The notes under the pieces: generated by a model
What the model was told of the DNA's origin: nothing
Seen by the model: the letters and a program-made list of their open reading frames with translations, nothing else
The model's database searches: none
Program-made: the position numbers and the translations under genes
Shown here: in pieces, positions 9,405 to 19,538 of the stretch
Layout of the letters: every line of letters starts with the position of its first letter
Numbering within the stretch: the stretch's first letter is position 1
From: Ruegeria sp. YS9
GTDB lineage: Bacteria > Pseudomonadota > Alphaproteobacteria > Rhodobacterales > Rhodobacteraceae
Length of the DNA: 64,000 bases
Assembly (NCBI RefSeq): GCF_024628725.1
Contig: NZ_CP102409.1
Location: 1,087,001-1,151,000, forward strand
Direction of reading: 5' to 3'

Positions 9405-10303
9405 TGCCCGAACAGAACCTTGCGCAGGCTGAACCATTGACTGATGGCCATGCCTGTCAGGATCAGCGCAAGGGCGATGAAAAAGCGCAGGGGCAGGGCC
9501 TCGGACAGAATCCAGGCGCCGAATACCATTGACCAAATGGGCACCTGATAGTTCACCAGTGTCAGAAACACGGAACCTGCGCTGCGGGTGATGGACACGC
9601 GCAGCAGGGTGGCGAACGCCGTTGGCACCAAGCCCAGCACGATCAGAGCAAGTGTGGGGCGCGTGCCTTGCCATTTGGGCAAGCCTTCGGTCATCAGCAT
9701 GATGGGCACCAACAACGCAGCCCCAACCAGCAGGGTCAGCGCAGCAAGCGCCAACGGGTCGACAGGCGGACAGCGACGGGTCAAAATCGACGAAGACGCA
9801 TAGCACAATGCGGCAGTGATACAGGCCAATTGGGCCAGAGGTTCGGCCCCTTGGCCAAGCTGTGCCAGACCGGGGCCGATCAATACCAAAGCTCCCGAGA
9901 AGCCCAGACACACGCCCAGCAGGCGACGTAGATTGAGCGGCTCGTCAGAAAAGAAATGCGCAAGTGGCAATACCATAAGCGGAATGGCGGCCATGGACAG
10001 CCCCGCAAAGGCTGATGGCACGAATTGCTGCCCCCAGCTGAGCAGCATGAAGGGTACGGCAGTAGACAGCACGCCGATAAGGACAATCGAAACACTCAGC
10101 GCCGGCGTCAGAACCGGCAGCTTGCGACCGGTCACCGTCATCATCAGCAACAGGGTAACAGCGCCCAGCGTGGTTCGTGAGGTGGCGACCGTGATCGGCC
10201 CATAGCCTTCCAGCGCCATGGTGACGACCATGAAGGTCGCGCCCCAGATCAGGCCCAGCGTGAAGACGCCGCTCCAGTCCTGTCTAGTCGGCTGTTGCAC
10301 CAT
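9401..10303 (-). CDS. EamA/DMT-family transporter
   Basis: A 300-aa integral membrane protein of the drug/metabolite transporter superfamily, with about ten hydrophobic segments in two EamA repeats (first [18 protein letters not shown], second [19 protein letters not shown]...). Substrates of this family are usually metabolites or amino acids being exported; nothing here specifies one. The ATG at 10303 is chosen because AGGA lies 8 nt upstream, whereas the open frame extends 28 codons further. It converges on and overlaps glmM by 4 bp. Confidence 0.85.
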   Translation of the reverse strand: MVQQPTRQDWSGVFTLGLIWGATFMVVTMALEGYGPITVATSRTTLGAVTLLLMMTVTGRKLPVLTPALSVSIVLIGVLSTAVPFMLLSWGQQFVPSAFAGLSMAAIPLMVLPLAHFFSDEPLNLRRLLGVCLGFSGALVLIGPGLAQLGQGAEPLAQLACITAALCYASSSILTRRCPPVDPLALAALTLLVGAALLVPIMLMTEGLPKWQGTRPTLALIVLGLVPTAFATLLRVSITRSAGSVFLTLVNYQVPIWSMVFGAWILSEALPLRFFIALALILTGMAISQWFSLRKVLFGH

Positions 10304-10390
10304 TGGTTTGTCCTGTCGGGCAGCGCAAGTTCGCGAAATTGATTGGTCTGATCGGGCGTTTATGTGCCGCGCCACTTTTTTGTGCAAACG

Positions 10391-10419
10391 AAAAAGGGCG
10401 ACCGCCGTGGCCGCCCTTA
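10391..10419 (-). terminator. Intrinsic terminator of ilvC
   Basis: On the minus strand, 18 bp after the ilvC stop, GGGCGGCC pairs with GGTCGCCC (one mismatch; GGGCGACC/GGCCGCCC on the plus strand) around a 5-nt loop and is followed by a run of five T. This is a standard rho-independent terminator. Confidence 0.8.
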
Positions 10420-10436
10420 TGCTACTAAGGTCAGGC

Positions 10437-11477
<1,041 letters not shown>

Positions 11478-11590
11478 TTAGGTTGCGGCGGTTGTATCTG
11501 CCTGTTCGCCCAATGGCGATAGGGTTGGGCTTGAGTATTTGCAAAAAAGATGAAGAATAATTCGCGATAATTGGAGAATGTAAAAAAATC

Positions 11591-12046
11591 ATGCTTGATG
11601 ATATTGATCGGCGCATTCTGCGCCACTTTCAAGCAGACCCGAGCCTGACAACAGCGGAACTGGCCGATCTTTGCCGGATCAGCGCGGGTGTCTGCTGGCG
11701 GCGGATCGAAAAGATGCAGGCCGCAGGGATCATCCAAGGGCAGGAGGCCGTGATAGACTGGGCCGCGATGGGATATGCAGTCGAGGTCTCGCTTCGGATC
11801 ACGCTTGACAAGACGCAGGCCCGAGCTTTCGACGATTTCACGCAGGCGGCGCGTGACGTGGCAGAGGTGATCGAAATTCAGACCTTTCTGGGTCGGGTCG
11901 ATGTTCGTCTTTCCGTCATTGCAAGAGATATGAAGCACTATCAACAGCTCTATCGCGACCGGATTCTGACCCTGCCTCACATCGCCGATATCGAGGCCCT
12001 GATGCATATCGCGAGGGTCAAGCGGGACGAGGTACTGCCGGTATGA
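11591..12046 (+). CDS. Lrp/AsnC-family transcriptional regulator (first of a pair)
   Basis: A 151-aa feast/famine regulator: N-terminal winged HTH (DDIDRRILRHFQADPSLTTAELADLCRISAGVCWRRIEKMQAAGII, residues ~3-50) and a C-terminal RAM ligand-binding domain (EVSLRITLDK..., IQTFLGRVDVRLSVIARDMKHY). Proteins of this type bind amino acids as octamers and bend DNA. It starts 131 bp from divergent ilvC across an AT-rich stretch that could be its binding region. Its stop overlaps the start of the second regulator (ATGA), so both are made from one message. Confidence 0.88.
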   Translation: MLDDIDRRILRHFQADPSLTTAELADLCRISAGVCWRRIEKMQAAGIIQGQEAVIDWAAMGYAVEVSLRITLDKTQARAFDDFTQAARDVAEVIEIQTFLGRVDVRLSVIARDMKHYQQLYRDRILTLPHIADIEALMHIARVKRDEVLPV

Positions 12047-12501
12047 TCGAATTGGATGAGATTGATAGCCGCCTTCTTCGCGCACTGCAACAGGATGCCA
12101 CGCAAAGTGCCGGAGCATTGGGGCGCAGGTTCGGGTTATCCCAACCCGCAACGTGGCGCCGCATTCGTCGGTTGGAAGAGGCAGGAATAATCAAGGGCCG
12201 TCGGCTGCGTCTGAATGCCGAAGCGCTGGGGTTCGGTGTTACCGTCTTTCTGGGCATCAAGCTGGGGCGCAAGGGCCAAGTCAGTCTTGAAGATTTTGAG
12301 CGCGCTGTCAGTGCCATTCCCGAGGTGCAGACAGTCGAGCATGTGCTTGGACTGTATGACTATCGACTGCGTGTGGTGGCCCGAGACCTGGCCGATTTCG
12401 AGCGTGTATTGCGGCGCCGGATCATGACATTGCCGGGTGCGGGCGATGTCGAGGCAAACGTGCTGCTGAGCGAAGAACGCCTATCTGGACCGATCGGTTG
12501 A
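12043..12501 (+). CDS. Lrp/AsnC-family transcriptional regulator (second of a pair)
   Basis: A 152-aa paralogue-type partner of the preceding gene, overlapping it by 4 bp. Residues 1-50 form the HTH (LDEIDSRLLRALQQDATQSAGALGRRFGLSQPATWRRIRRLEEAGII) and the rest a RAM domain (VTVFLGIKLGRKGQVSLEDFERAVSAIPEVQTVEHVLGLYDYRLRVVARDL). Coupled pairs of Lrp-like proteins can form hetero-oligomers; whether these do is not visible. Ligand unknown; branched-chain amino acids are plausible because of ilvC. Confidence 0.88.
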   Translation: MIELDEIDSRLLRALQQDATQSAGALGRRFGLSQPATWRRIRRLEEAGIIKGRRLRLNAEALGFGVTVFLGIKLGRKGQVSLEDFERAVSAIPEVQTVEHVLGLYDYRLRVVARDLADFERVLRRRIMTLPGAGDVEANVLLSEERLSGPIG

Positions 12502-12507
12502 AAACGC

Positions 12508-13299
12508 TCAGTATTTGGTGCGGATGCAATAGCCCGGATGATGCGTCATGCGCGCAAAGGTAAGCGGCCTGTCTTCTTTCCAGGTGGTGCGTTCCATTTG
12601 AATCATGGATGTTCCCGCCGTGGTGCCCATGAATTCTGCCAGTCGCGCATCTGCGGATATGGCGCAGAAAGCGACCTCGGCGTCGGTGAAAGGTGCGGCC
12701 GTCAACAGCCATTCATGTGGCCCCTGTTCGACCAGGTCCGCGTCCTCTACATCTGGAACAGCCTCGATGTTGATCCACCGTTCTTCCATCTGGAAGGGCC
12801 GATTGTCTGCATAGTGCATACAGATTACATGTAGAACACGCGCATCCGGTGCCACGTTGATCTGCGAGGAAAGCCATCCAGGGCTGGTGACCACATTTCT
12901 TTCAACAAGCGCATAACGATAATTTGCATTCTGGTTTTCGACCACTTGCCGCGCCAGTGACAATTCGAGTTTGGCGTGTTTGCTGGGCTCTTTCTTGACG
13001 CGTGTGCCGCTTTTGCGTTTGCGCTCGACAAAGCCCTGGTCGGCCAGTTCTCTCAAGGCTCTGTTCACAGTGGCCCGGGCGCAATTGAACTCCTCTGCCA
13101 GCTGGGTCTCCGTCGGCAAAAGCGATCCTTGTGGCCAGACACGGCTTTCAATGCGTCGTTTTACTTCGTCTCGAACGAACTGGAAGCTGATCCGCTTTTG
13201 TATCGTCACGGGTGAATCTATCCCTTCAAGTATAAAGTGTGCGCATCTGTTCAGAAGCAAGTAGAAGTGTAAAGGGGAAGTGACACTGGTTGGCGTCAT
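12508..13299 (-). CDS. GntR-family regulator, HutC/UTRA subfamily
   Basis: The protein has an N-terminal GntR winged helix (FVRDEVKRRIESRVWPQGSLLPTETQLAEEFNCARATVNRALRELADQGFVERKRKSGTRV) and a C-terminal UTRA ligand-binding domain (VLHVICMHYADNRPFQMEERWINIEAVPDVEDADL; ISADARLAEFMGTTAGTSMIQMERTTW). The ATG at 13299 gives 263 aa, but the first ~30 residues are atypical; a GTG at residue 31 (13209) would start just before the HTH, so the start is uncertain. It is divergent from a class V aminotransferase, its likely target. A palindrome abuts the upstream start. Confidence 0.8.
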   Translation of the reverse strand: MTPTSVTSPLHFYLLLNRCAHFILEGIDSPVTIQKRISFQFVRDEVKRRIESRVWPQGSLLPTETQLAEEFNCARATVNRALRELADQGFVERKRKSGTRVKKEPSKHAKLELSLARQVVENQNANYRYALVERNVVTSPGWLSSQINVAPDARVLHVICMHYADNRPFQMEERWINIEAVPDVEDADLVEQGPHEWLLTAAPFTDAEVAFCAISADARLAEFMGTTAGTSMIQMERTTWKEDRPLTFARMTHHPGYCIRTKY

Positions 13300-13317
13300 T
13301 TTCCTGTTCTCAGGAAA
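13300..13317. promoter_or_regulatory. Palindrome between GntR and aminotransferase genes
   Basis: TTTCCTG (13300-13306) and CAGGAAA (13311-13317) form a perfect 7-bp dyad with a 4-bp spacer in the divergent gap. It is a candidate operator for the adjacent GntR/UTRA repressor; it does not match the commonest GT-TA-AC GntR consensus well, so this is tentative. Confidence 0.35.
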
Positions 13318-13438
13318 CTAAGTGAGAAAAATTAAGTGTTTGTTAAGCTTTACGTCAGGTCAAATTTCGCCGCGAAAAGGCTTTACCCGCACTGACAAAG
13401 CGGACAAGACTTCGAAAACGCTTTGGAAAGGATGCGCC

Positions 13439-14566
13439 ATGCCAGGCTTGCTGGAAACCGTTGACCCGGACGGGCTCGTAGAATTCTCGGTCGTATTTAC
13501 CGACCGTTCGTTGAACCATATGTCGCAGAAGTTTCAGCAGGTGATGCGCGACATTTCGGACATGCTGAAAGACGTGTACAACGCGGATGGCGTTGCCGTT
13601 ATTCCCGGCGGTGGAACCTATGCCATGGAAGCGGTCGCCCGACAGTTCGCACGCGGCGCGGATGTGCTGGTGGTTCGCAACGGATGGTTCTCGTACCGGT
13701 GGAGCCAGATCATTGAGAGCGGCTCTCTGACAAACTCGACCACGGTCATGAAAGCGCGAGAGACTGGCAATGCCAGCCCATCGCCTTTTGCGCCTGCTCC
13801 GATCGAAGAGGTCGTCGCCGCGATTCGCGAACAAAAGCCCGGCGTTGTTTTTGCGCCGCATGTCGAAACCTCAGCGGGGGTCATTCTGCCGGATGATTAT
13901 GTGACCGCGCTGGCAAGCGCGGCGCACGAGGTGGGTGCATTGATGGTGTTGGATTGCATTGCGTCGGGTTGCGCCTGGGTGGACATGAAAGCCACCGGTG
14001 TCGATGTTCTGATCTCGGCGCCGCAGAAGGGGTGGAGCGCGTCACCATGTGCCGGTCTGGTCATGTTGTCTGAACGGGGCGAGGCACGTCTGGAGCAGAC
14101 CAGTTCCGACAGTTTCGCCCTTGATCTGAAGAAATGGCGGCAGATCATGCAAGCCTATGAAAACGGCGGCCACGCCTATCACGCCACGATGCCGACCGAT
14201 GCGTTGCTGGCTTTCCGCGACACCATGGCAGAGACGCGTGAATACGGGTTCGAAAAGCTGCGTGCGGCGCAATGGGCGCTGGGTGACGGTGTGCGGTCGA
14301 TGTTGAAGGACAAGGGCGTCGTTTCGGTCGCGGCCGACGGTTTTGGCGCGCCTGGAGTTGTGGTCAGCTACACCTCGGATCCCGAAATTCAGAACGGCAG
14401 GAAATTTGCGGCGCTGGGTATGCAGATTGCCGCTGGTGTCCCGTTGCAATGCGATGAGCCAGAAGGGTTCAGCACGTTTCGGTTGGGCCTGTTTGGGCTC
14501 GACAAGCTGTACGACGTGGACGGCACTATCGCGCGTTTGAAACGGGTGCTGGATCAGGTTCTGTAA
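13439..14566 (+). CDS. Class V PLP-dependent aminotransferase
   Basis: A 375-aa fold-type I aminotransferase of the class V group (alanine/serine-glyoxylate aminotransferase, phosphoserine and aminoethylphosphonate relatives). The PLP-lysine motif is SAPQKGWSASPCAGLVMLSERG; the upstream VLDCIASGCAWVDM contains the PLP-contacting Asp; VIPGGGTYAMEAVARQF is the cofactor phosphate region. The ATG at 13439 has AAAGGA 8 nt upstream and is preferred to the ORF opening at 13322. The divergent UTRA regulator suggests induction by a specific substrate. The amino donor cannot be deduced. Confidence 0.82.
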   Translation: MPGLLETVDPDGLVEFSVVFTDRSLNHMSQKFQQVMRDISDMLKDVYNADGVAVIPGGGTYAMEAVARQFARGADVLVVRNGWFSYRWSQIIESGSLTNSTTVMKARETGNASPSPFAPAPIEEVVAAIREQKPGVVFAPHVETSAGVILPDDYVTALASAAHEVGALMVLDCIASGCAWVDMKATGVDVLISAPQKGWSASPCAGLVMLSERGEARLEQTSSDSFALDLKKWRQIMQAYENGGHAYHATMPTDALLAFRDTMAETREYGFEKLRAAQWALGDGVRSMLKDKGVVSVAADGFGAPGVVVSYTSDPEIQNGRKFAALGMQIAAGVPLQCDEPEGFSTFRLGLFGLDKLYDVDGTIARLKRVLDQVL

Positions 14567-14578
14567 GCAGCCCGGGCC

Positions 14579-15775
14579 TTAGTGAACGCCAAGGCCCATC
14601 TGCATCAACGTCTTGCGCACTGGTGGCAGGGAATAAAGTGCGCTCAGCCCCATCGCCCGTGCATCCCGCAGCGGGCGTGCCTCGATCATCGAGGCGCGGT
14701 TCAGCAGATCAATGCCTTTGACACGCATCTCGACCTCGGTGTGACGGGCCTTGTGATAGGCGTCCAGCATCTGTGCGTCTCCCAGACTTTCGGGCCGGGC
14801 CTGCGCCAAATCCAGCATGCAACGCAGATCGCCCAGCGACATGTTCAATCCCTGTGCTCCGATGGGTGGCACCACATGCGCGGCCTCAGCCATCAGGGCG
14901 ATGCGTTCCCCCGCCAGCCGTTCCGCCGATTGGCTGATGATCGGCCAGATCGTTCTGCGGGATGCTAGTTTCAGCGGGCCGAACAAACCGCAGGACCGAG
15001 AGGTCATGGCGGCCTCGAATGCCTCGGGTTCCAGGTTCAGGAGTTCAACGGCCTTCGGTCCGCGTTCCATCCAGACGATGGCGGACGAGGGCTGCCCTTC
15101 CCAGTCCGGCAGAGGCACCAGCGTGAACGGTCCACCCGACCTGTGAATCTCGGTCGAGACATTCTCGTGTGGAATGGGGTGTGTCACCGCAAAGGCCAGC
15201 GCCTTCTGCCCATATCGTGTCGTGTGCACTTTGATTCCGGCGGCCTCGCGCATAAGTGAGTTGCGACCATCGGCGGCAAGCACAAGTCTGCACCGGACGC
15301 GGCTTCCATCGCTCAGGCCCACGCGGGCCTCGGCGGTTCGGGTGAACAGGCTGGTGGTTCCGGTGCCGGTGCGGAAATCGACATTGGGCAATTCAGCCAG
15401 TCGCGCCACCATTTCTCGGCGCAGCAACCAGTTGGGCAGGTTCCAACCGAAAGGGTGGTCAGAAATGTCGGCTGCGTTGAAGTCGCGGACAACGCGCGGC
15501 TCGGGCACGTCGCCCCCCGCGTCAACGATCCGCATGATTTGCAGCGGAGCCGCGTGGGCATCCAGCCTGGCCCACAGACCGCATTGTTCCAGCAGGCCGC
15601 GCGCAGGCTGCAAAAAAGCGGTGGTGCGCAGGTCCGACCCGTCCACGTCCCGCTCGGTGATCGGAGGGCTCGGATCAACGCAGATCACTTGAAAACCTGC
15701 CGTTCCGAATACCGCCGCAGCGGTCAGGCCGGCGATCCCGCCACCGGAAATCAGGATGTCACAGCTGTCGGTCAT
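14579..15775 (-). CDS. UbiH/UbiF/COQ6-type FAD monooxygenase
   Basis: A 398-aa flavoprotein hydroxylase of the ubiquinone biosynthesis group. The N-terminal dinucleotide fold reads DILISGGGIAGLTAAAVFGTAGFQVICVD, the second FAD motif is GSRVRCRLVLAADGRNSLMRE (DG motif), and the third is GERIALMAEAAHVVPPIGAQGLNMSLGDL, a GD-like motif in which the usual GDAAH is AEAAH. It probably hydroxylates the ubiquinone ring. The ATG at 15775 is preferred over 15790 because GAGAGG is upstream and the family starts at the Rossmann fold. Which ring carbon is modified cannot be told. Confidence 0.85.
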   Translation of the reverse strand: MTDSCDILISGGGIAGLTAAAVFGTAGFQVICVDPSPPITERDVDGSDLRTTAFLQPARGLLEQCGLWARLDAHAAPLQIMRIVDAGGDVPEPRVVRDFNAADISDHPFGWNLPNWLLRREMVARLAELPNVDFRTGTGTTSLFTRTAEARVGLSDGSRVRCRLVLAADGRNSLMREAAGIKVHTTRYGQKALAFAVTHPIPHENVSTEIHRSGGPFTLVPLPDWEGQPSSAIVWMERGPKAVELLNLEPEAFEAAMTSRSCGLFGPLKLASRRTIWPIISQSAERLAGERIALMAEAAHVVPPIGAQGLNMSLGDLRCMLDLAQARPESLGDAQMLDAYHKARHTEVEMRVKGIDLLNRASMIEARPLRDARAMGLSALYSLPPVRKTLMQMGLGVH

Positions 15776-15849
15776 GGCGCCTCTCATCATTCCGGGCAGA
15801 ACCTAATTCGGATCTGCCCCGAGTGCCAAGTGACATCCTGTCCCGTATT

Positions 15850-16098
15850 TCAACCGCGCGAAATCAGCACGAGGATCAGAAACATCACCGGCACCATCAT
15901 AAGGGCAGGGATGTAGAGACCGGGAAGGCCGAACAACATGATGGAACAGCCCCACATGCTGAAAATCGCAGCGGTGGTGTAATACAAATCTTCTGCCTTG
16001 GCGTTGACCGCGTCGCGCGCCAGCCATCCAAAAACGGGAATTGCAAAGAAAAGGCGCTGCCAAATCGGCAGGCGCAGCGGCATGTCAATCGTGCTCAT
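15850..16098 (-). CDS. Small membrane protein, function unknown
   Basis: An 82-residue hypothetical protein starting MSTIDMPLRLPIWQRL, with GGAGA 5 nt upstream of the ATG at 16098 (an open frame extends to 16131). It has one N-terminal hydrophobic stretch (LFFAIPVFGWLA) and two clear membrane segments (YTTAAIFSMWGCSIMLFGLPGLYI and PALMMVPVMFLILVLIS). It lies between the UbiH-like gene and a HAD phosphatase on the same strand. I do not recognise a family. Confidence 0.6.
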   Translation of the reverse strand: MSTIDMPLRLPIWQRLFFAIPVFGWLARDAVNAKAEDLYYTTAAIFSMWGCSIMLFGLPGLYIPALMMVPVMFLILVLISRG

Positions 16099-16183
16099 CG
16101 GGGTCTCCATCTGTTCGTCGCTGACGCGCATATAGGTATGCAGATGCAGGTGCGGAACGTGCAGATCGTCGCACTGTGACAGG

Positions 16184-16828
16184 CTATCGCAGGCGGGCCA
16201 AAAACGCGGTCAGATCGTCCGTATGGTGATGAATGTGATCGGCTTCATGCGGGTCGGGGGCAACATGCACCGTACGCATTCCCATCTCGTGCGGGGCCGC
16301 AAGATTGCGTGGGTCATCTTCGAACATGGCCGCCATTTCGGTCTGGAGGCCATCCTTTTCAAAGATCGCTTCGAAGGCAGCTTTTTCCGGCTTTGGTCGA
16401 TACCCTGCGTGTTCGACACCGTAAATCGCGTCGAACAGGCCTGTCAGGCCGCGTGCTTCCAATACACGTTCCGCGTAAGGCGCGCTGCCGTTGGTGTAGA
16501 CGATCCTCCGACCTGGAAGGGCGCGTATATGGTCGGCCAGTTCCGCATCCGGGTCCATGTGGCTCATGTCAACCTGATGTACCGCATGCAGGTAAGGGTC
16601 GGGGTCCAGATCATGCTCGGCCATCAACCCGGCCAGCGTGGTTCCGTATTCGCGCCAGTAATGCGCGCGTAACCTGTCGGCCTCGGCCCGGTCGACACCG
16701 ATGGCTTGCACTACATAGTCCGTCATCAGAACTTCGATCTGATCGAACAGCCGCATCTGCGGCGGATACAGGGTGTTATCCAGATCGAACACCCATTGGG
16801 TGACATGACTAAAGGAAGGTTTGACCAT
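16184..16828 (-). CDS. HAD-superfamily pyrimidine 5'-nucleotidase-like phosphatase
   Basis: A 214-aa HAD hydrolase of the SDT1/PHM8 pyrimidine 5'-nucleotidase type. Motif I is VFDLDNTLYPPQ with the nucleophile and acid/base Asp pair; motif II is IVYTNGS; motif III Lys lies in GYRPKPEKAAFE; motif IV is AAMFEDDPRNLAAPHEMGMRTVHV. A helical cap follows motif I. Likely dephosphorylates nucleoside or small sugar monophosphates. A divergent FadR-type regulator starts 100 bp away. Confidence 0.85.
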   Translation of the reverse strand: MVKPSFSHVTQWVFDLDNTLYPPQMRLFDQIEVLMTDYVVQAIGVDRAEADRLRAHYWREYGTTLAGLMAEHDLDPDPYLHAVHQVDMSHMDPDAELADHIRALPGRRIVYTNGSAPYAERVLEARGLTGLFDAIYGVEHAGYRPKPEKAAFEAIFEKDGLQTEMAAMFEDDPRNLAAPHEMGMRTVHVAPDPHEADHIHHHTDDLTAFLARLR

Positions 16829-16928
16829 GGCTTGGGTTTAGGGCGCAGTCGGGCGGTTTTCAATGCTGTACTTGATCGCCGCCCCCTGACACGGCTAGAC
16901 ATGTCCGAACGAGGAGACAAACGATCCC

Positions 16929-17576
16929 ATGAGCCAGACCCGATCCCCGACCAAGGACGCCTACAGCCTTATCCTGGAAGCCATCGATGTGGGCGTCTAC
17001 AAGCCCGGTGATCGGTTGGTCGAAAGCGAACTGGCTGAACGGTTCGGCGTGTCGCGCACTCCGATCCGTGAAGCGCTGCAACGCCTGGAAACCCAATCCT
17101 TGCTGGAACGGGACGGGAGGTCATTGATCGTGGCGTCTCTGGACCACAACCAGATGGCCGAGCTTTACATCGTGCGCCGGGAACTTGAAGGGCTGGCTGC
17201 GCGCCTGGCCGCAAAACACGCCACCGAAGAAGAAATCAAAGTTCTTCAGGACATGGTGGTCGAAGATGACAAGCTGATCGATGACCCAACGGCCTTGTCG
17301 CGCGCCAACCGACGGTTTCACGAACAGATTCATCTGGCGTCACACAATCGCTATCTGGTTCAGCAGCTTGATCTGGTTCACCGGACCATGGCTTTGATGG
17401 CGACCACTTCGCTGGCTGTTCAGGGTCGTGGCGAGATTGCGCAAAGTGAGCATAAGGGAATCGTCGAGGCCATCGCAGCCCGAGACGAAGAGGCTGCGGG
17501 GCAGGCGTTGAAGGAACATATTTCGGTCGCCTTCATGACACGTCTGAAACAGGATGCCAGTCGTCGCGACAAATGA
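16929..17576 (+). CDS. GntR-family regulator, FadR/FCD subfamily
   Basis: A 215-aa regulator with winged HTH at the N-terminus (YSLILEAIDVGVYKPGDRLVESELAERFGVSRTPIREALQRLETQSLLE) and an all-helical FCD effector domain (YIVRRELEGLAARLAAKHATEEEI; RRFHEQIHLASHNRYLVQQLDLVH; EHKGIVEAIAARDEEAAGQALKEHI) with the conserved metal-binding His and Asp/Glu positions. FCD regulators sense carboxylic acids. GAGGAG precedes the ATG by 13 nt. The neighbours give no obvious target. Confidence 0.88.
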   Translation: MSQTRSPTKDAYSLILEAIDVGVYKPGDRLVESELAERFGVSRTPIREALQRLETQSLLERDGRSLIVASLDHNQMAELYIVRRELEGLAARLAAKHATEEEIKVLQDMVVEDDKLIDDPTALSRANRRFHEQIHLASHNRYLVQQLDLVHRTMALMATTSLAVQGRGEIAQSEHKGIVEAIAARDEEAAGQALKEHISVAFMTRLKQDASRRDK

Positions 17577-17579
17577 ACG

Positions 17580-19457
17580 TCAGGTCAGCGGAACGTCTTC
17601 GCTGGCCTGCCCGTGTTGGGTTTTGTCCCAAAAAAACGGATTTGTCGCCAGTTCCCACAGGGCTTTGTAGCCGGCGACCACCCCCAGAGGGAAATACAAA
17701 CACATCGTCGGAACCCACGGCAGCAAAAACCGACGTTCGCGCGCGGATACAGCGATGATTCCGACGCATATATTCAGGGCCTCGGTCGCCAGAAACAGCC
17801 AGATCAGCGCCGTCGTGATCTGCTGCGGCAGGATCTGCTCCATCGGATTGGGCATGCCCAGGGCGTATAGCCAGAAAATCCATAGAACGGGGGCCAGCAG
17901 GAACTGACCCAGAGTGCCCAGAAAGAACGCCTGTAGGCCGAAAAACTTCGCCGCACCCAAATCAGCATACAATTTCCGCGGGTCGCGCATGTGCACAAGA
18001 TAGGTGACCATGAACCCCTTGAGCCAGCGTGAGCGTTGCTTGACCCACGGCCAGGCGCGGAAATTCGCCTCTTCGAATGTCGTGGTATCCACCATCTCGG
18101 TCCGATAACCGGCCCGGCAAAGCCGCACACCCAAATCGGCATCTTCGGTGACATTGTGGGCGTCCCAGCCGCCCAGTTCCAACAGCTTTTCGCGGCGGAA
18201 AAAGAACGTCGTTCCTCCAAGCGGGACGACCAGCCCCATACGTGCGATGCCCGGCAGGATCACGCGAAACCAGCTGTTGTATTCGATGGTAAAACAGCGT
18301 GACCGCCAGTTCGTGCGGGGGTTGTAGTAATCCAAAACACCTTGCAGGCATACCACCTCGGGCGAAGCTTGGGTAAAATGCGCAACCACACGTTCGATCT
18401 GATCTGGCTGTGGTGCGTCTTCGGCATCCCAAACGCCAACGATGTCACCACGGCAAAAATCCAGCGCGTAATTCATGGCGCGCGGTTTGGTGGTCAACCC
18501 GTTCAGTTCCGGGACTTCAACAACACGCATCCAACTGGGCAGCGCCACCCGTGCAAGGGCGTCGCGCGTCACGTCATCGGTTTCCTCAAGCACGAGAATG
18601 ACGTCCAGCAGCGCTTTGGGATAGGTCAGCCTTTGAAGCCGTTGCACCAGAGCACTCGCGATTTCTCGTTCCTTGTACAGCGGCACCATGATGGACACGC
18701 AGGGGTGCCGAAGTGCGATTGCCGCCTCGGGTGGCTCGGTCGGCTTTTTCATGTGGTCGCTGAGACAGGCCAGCGCGCCGATTATCCGAAAGGCGGCAAA
18801 AAGAACCAAACTGCCTAGGGCTGCGCCCAGCAAAACCATCAATCCAAACGAGGGGAACAGGGCGAAAAGAAACAGCACACCCAGCGTAGTTGCAGATGAT
18901 ACGAGCCTGGGCCCGGCGGTCCAGTTGCGGCAGCTTTGAGCGGCGTTCACCCGGGTTTCGGCCGCTTTTGCAAGTGTCCGCGAGAAGTGCTGTGCAATGA
19001 CCCGGTCGATCTGATGAGAATCCGCAAGAACCGGCAGGATGGCATAGTCGCAATCCTGCATCTCGGCAACCACGGTTGCAAAACGATCGGGCCGGGCAGT
19101 GGCGACCAAAACCAGAGGGCCGATGCGCATCCAGGGAATGACATTGTGCTCAAGCCAGAAATCCACCGGCTTCAGGTTGCACAATCCGGGCATCGGTGGA
19201 ATTTGTTCGAGGTCCGCGATCTGCCACCCGAACTGCGTGGATAGGGCCTTCAGTACGTCCTGCCTGGTGGCATAGCCCTCGCCAACCAGAATTTCGCCAA
19301 GCGGCGCTTTCTGCCTGGTCTGCAAGCTCAACGCATGGTCCAGTTGCGAGCGCGTGATGACCTCGGTTTCCAGCAGGCAAGTTCCCAGCGGTTTGCGAAA
19401 ACCGGGCGCCGGGATCGGGGCAGCGGTTGTAAAGTCCTGGAGATTAAGTTCAACCAT
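17580..19457 (-). CDS. GT2-family membrane glycosyltransferase with N-terminal MshEN (c-di-GMP-type) domain
   Basis: A 625-aa fusion. Residues 23-46 and 52-75 are two 24-residue MshEN repeats (PLGTCLLETEVITRSQLDHA... and PLGEILVGEGYATRQDVLKA...) separated by five residues, the arrangement known to bind cyclic di-GMP in MshE-type proteins; the leading Arg of each is Pro here. Then come two membrane segments (~197-240), a processive-type GT2 domain with VWDAEDAPQPDQIERV and the acceptor motif QRSRWLKGF, and C-terminal membrane helices. It should polymerise or transfer a sugar across the inner membrane under second-messenger control, as proposed for NfrB-like enzymes. Confidence 0.82.
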   Translation of the reverse strand: MVELNLQDFTTAAPIPAPGFRKPLGTCLLETEVITRSQLDHALSLQTRQKAPLGEILVGEGYATRQDVLKALSTQFGWQIADLEQIPPMPGLCNLKPVDFWLEHNVIPWMRIGPLVLVATARPDRFATVVAEMQDCDYAILPVLADSHQIDRVIAQHFSRTLAKAAETRVNAAQSCRNWTAGPRLVSSATTLGVLFLFALFPSFGLMVLLGAALGSLVLFAAFRIIGALACLSDHMKKPTEPPEAAIALRHPCVSIMVPLYKEREIASALVQRLQRLTYPKALLDVILVLEETDDVTRDALARVALPSWMRVVEVPELNGLTTKPRAMNYALDFCRGDIVGVWDAEDAPQPDQIERVVAHFTQASPEVVCLQGVLDYYNPRTNWRSRCFTIEYNSWFRVILPGIARMGLVVPLGGTTFFFRREKLLELGGWDAHNVTEDADLGVRLCRAGYRTEMVDTTTFEEANFRAWPWVKQRSRWLKGFMVTYLVHMRDPRKLYADLGAAKFFGLQAFFLGTLGQFLLAPVLWIFWLYALGMPNPMEQILPQQITTALIWLFLATEALNICVGIIAVSARERRFLLPWVPTMCLYFPLGVVAGYKALWELATNPFFWDKTQHGQASEDVPLT

Positions 19458-19538
19458 AAAGAAACCCTGGCACAGTTACCTGCGCTCAGGGTTGATCAAA
19501 CAAGGTTAATGTGTCGTTAACTCTGGTAACTTAAGGGT

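Noticed and set aside
8007..9911. 634-codon open frame on the minus strand opposite glmM and the DMT gene
   Set aside because: It is antisense to the well-conserved glmM; the product has no recognisable domain. GC-rich third positions create such shadow frames.
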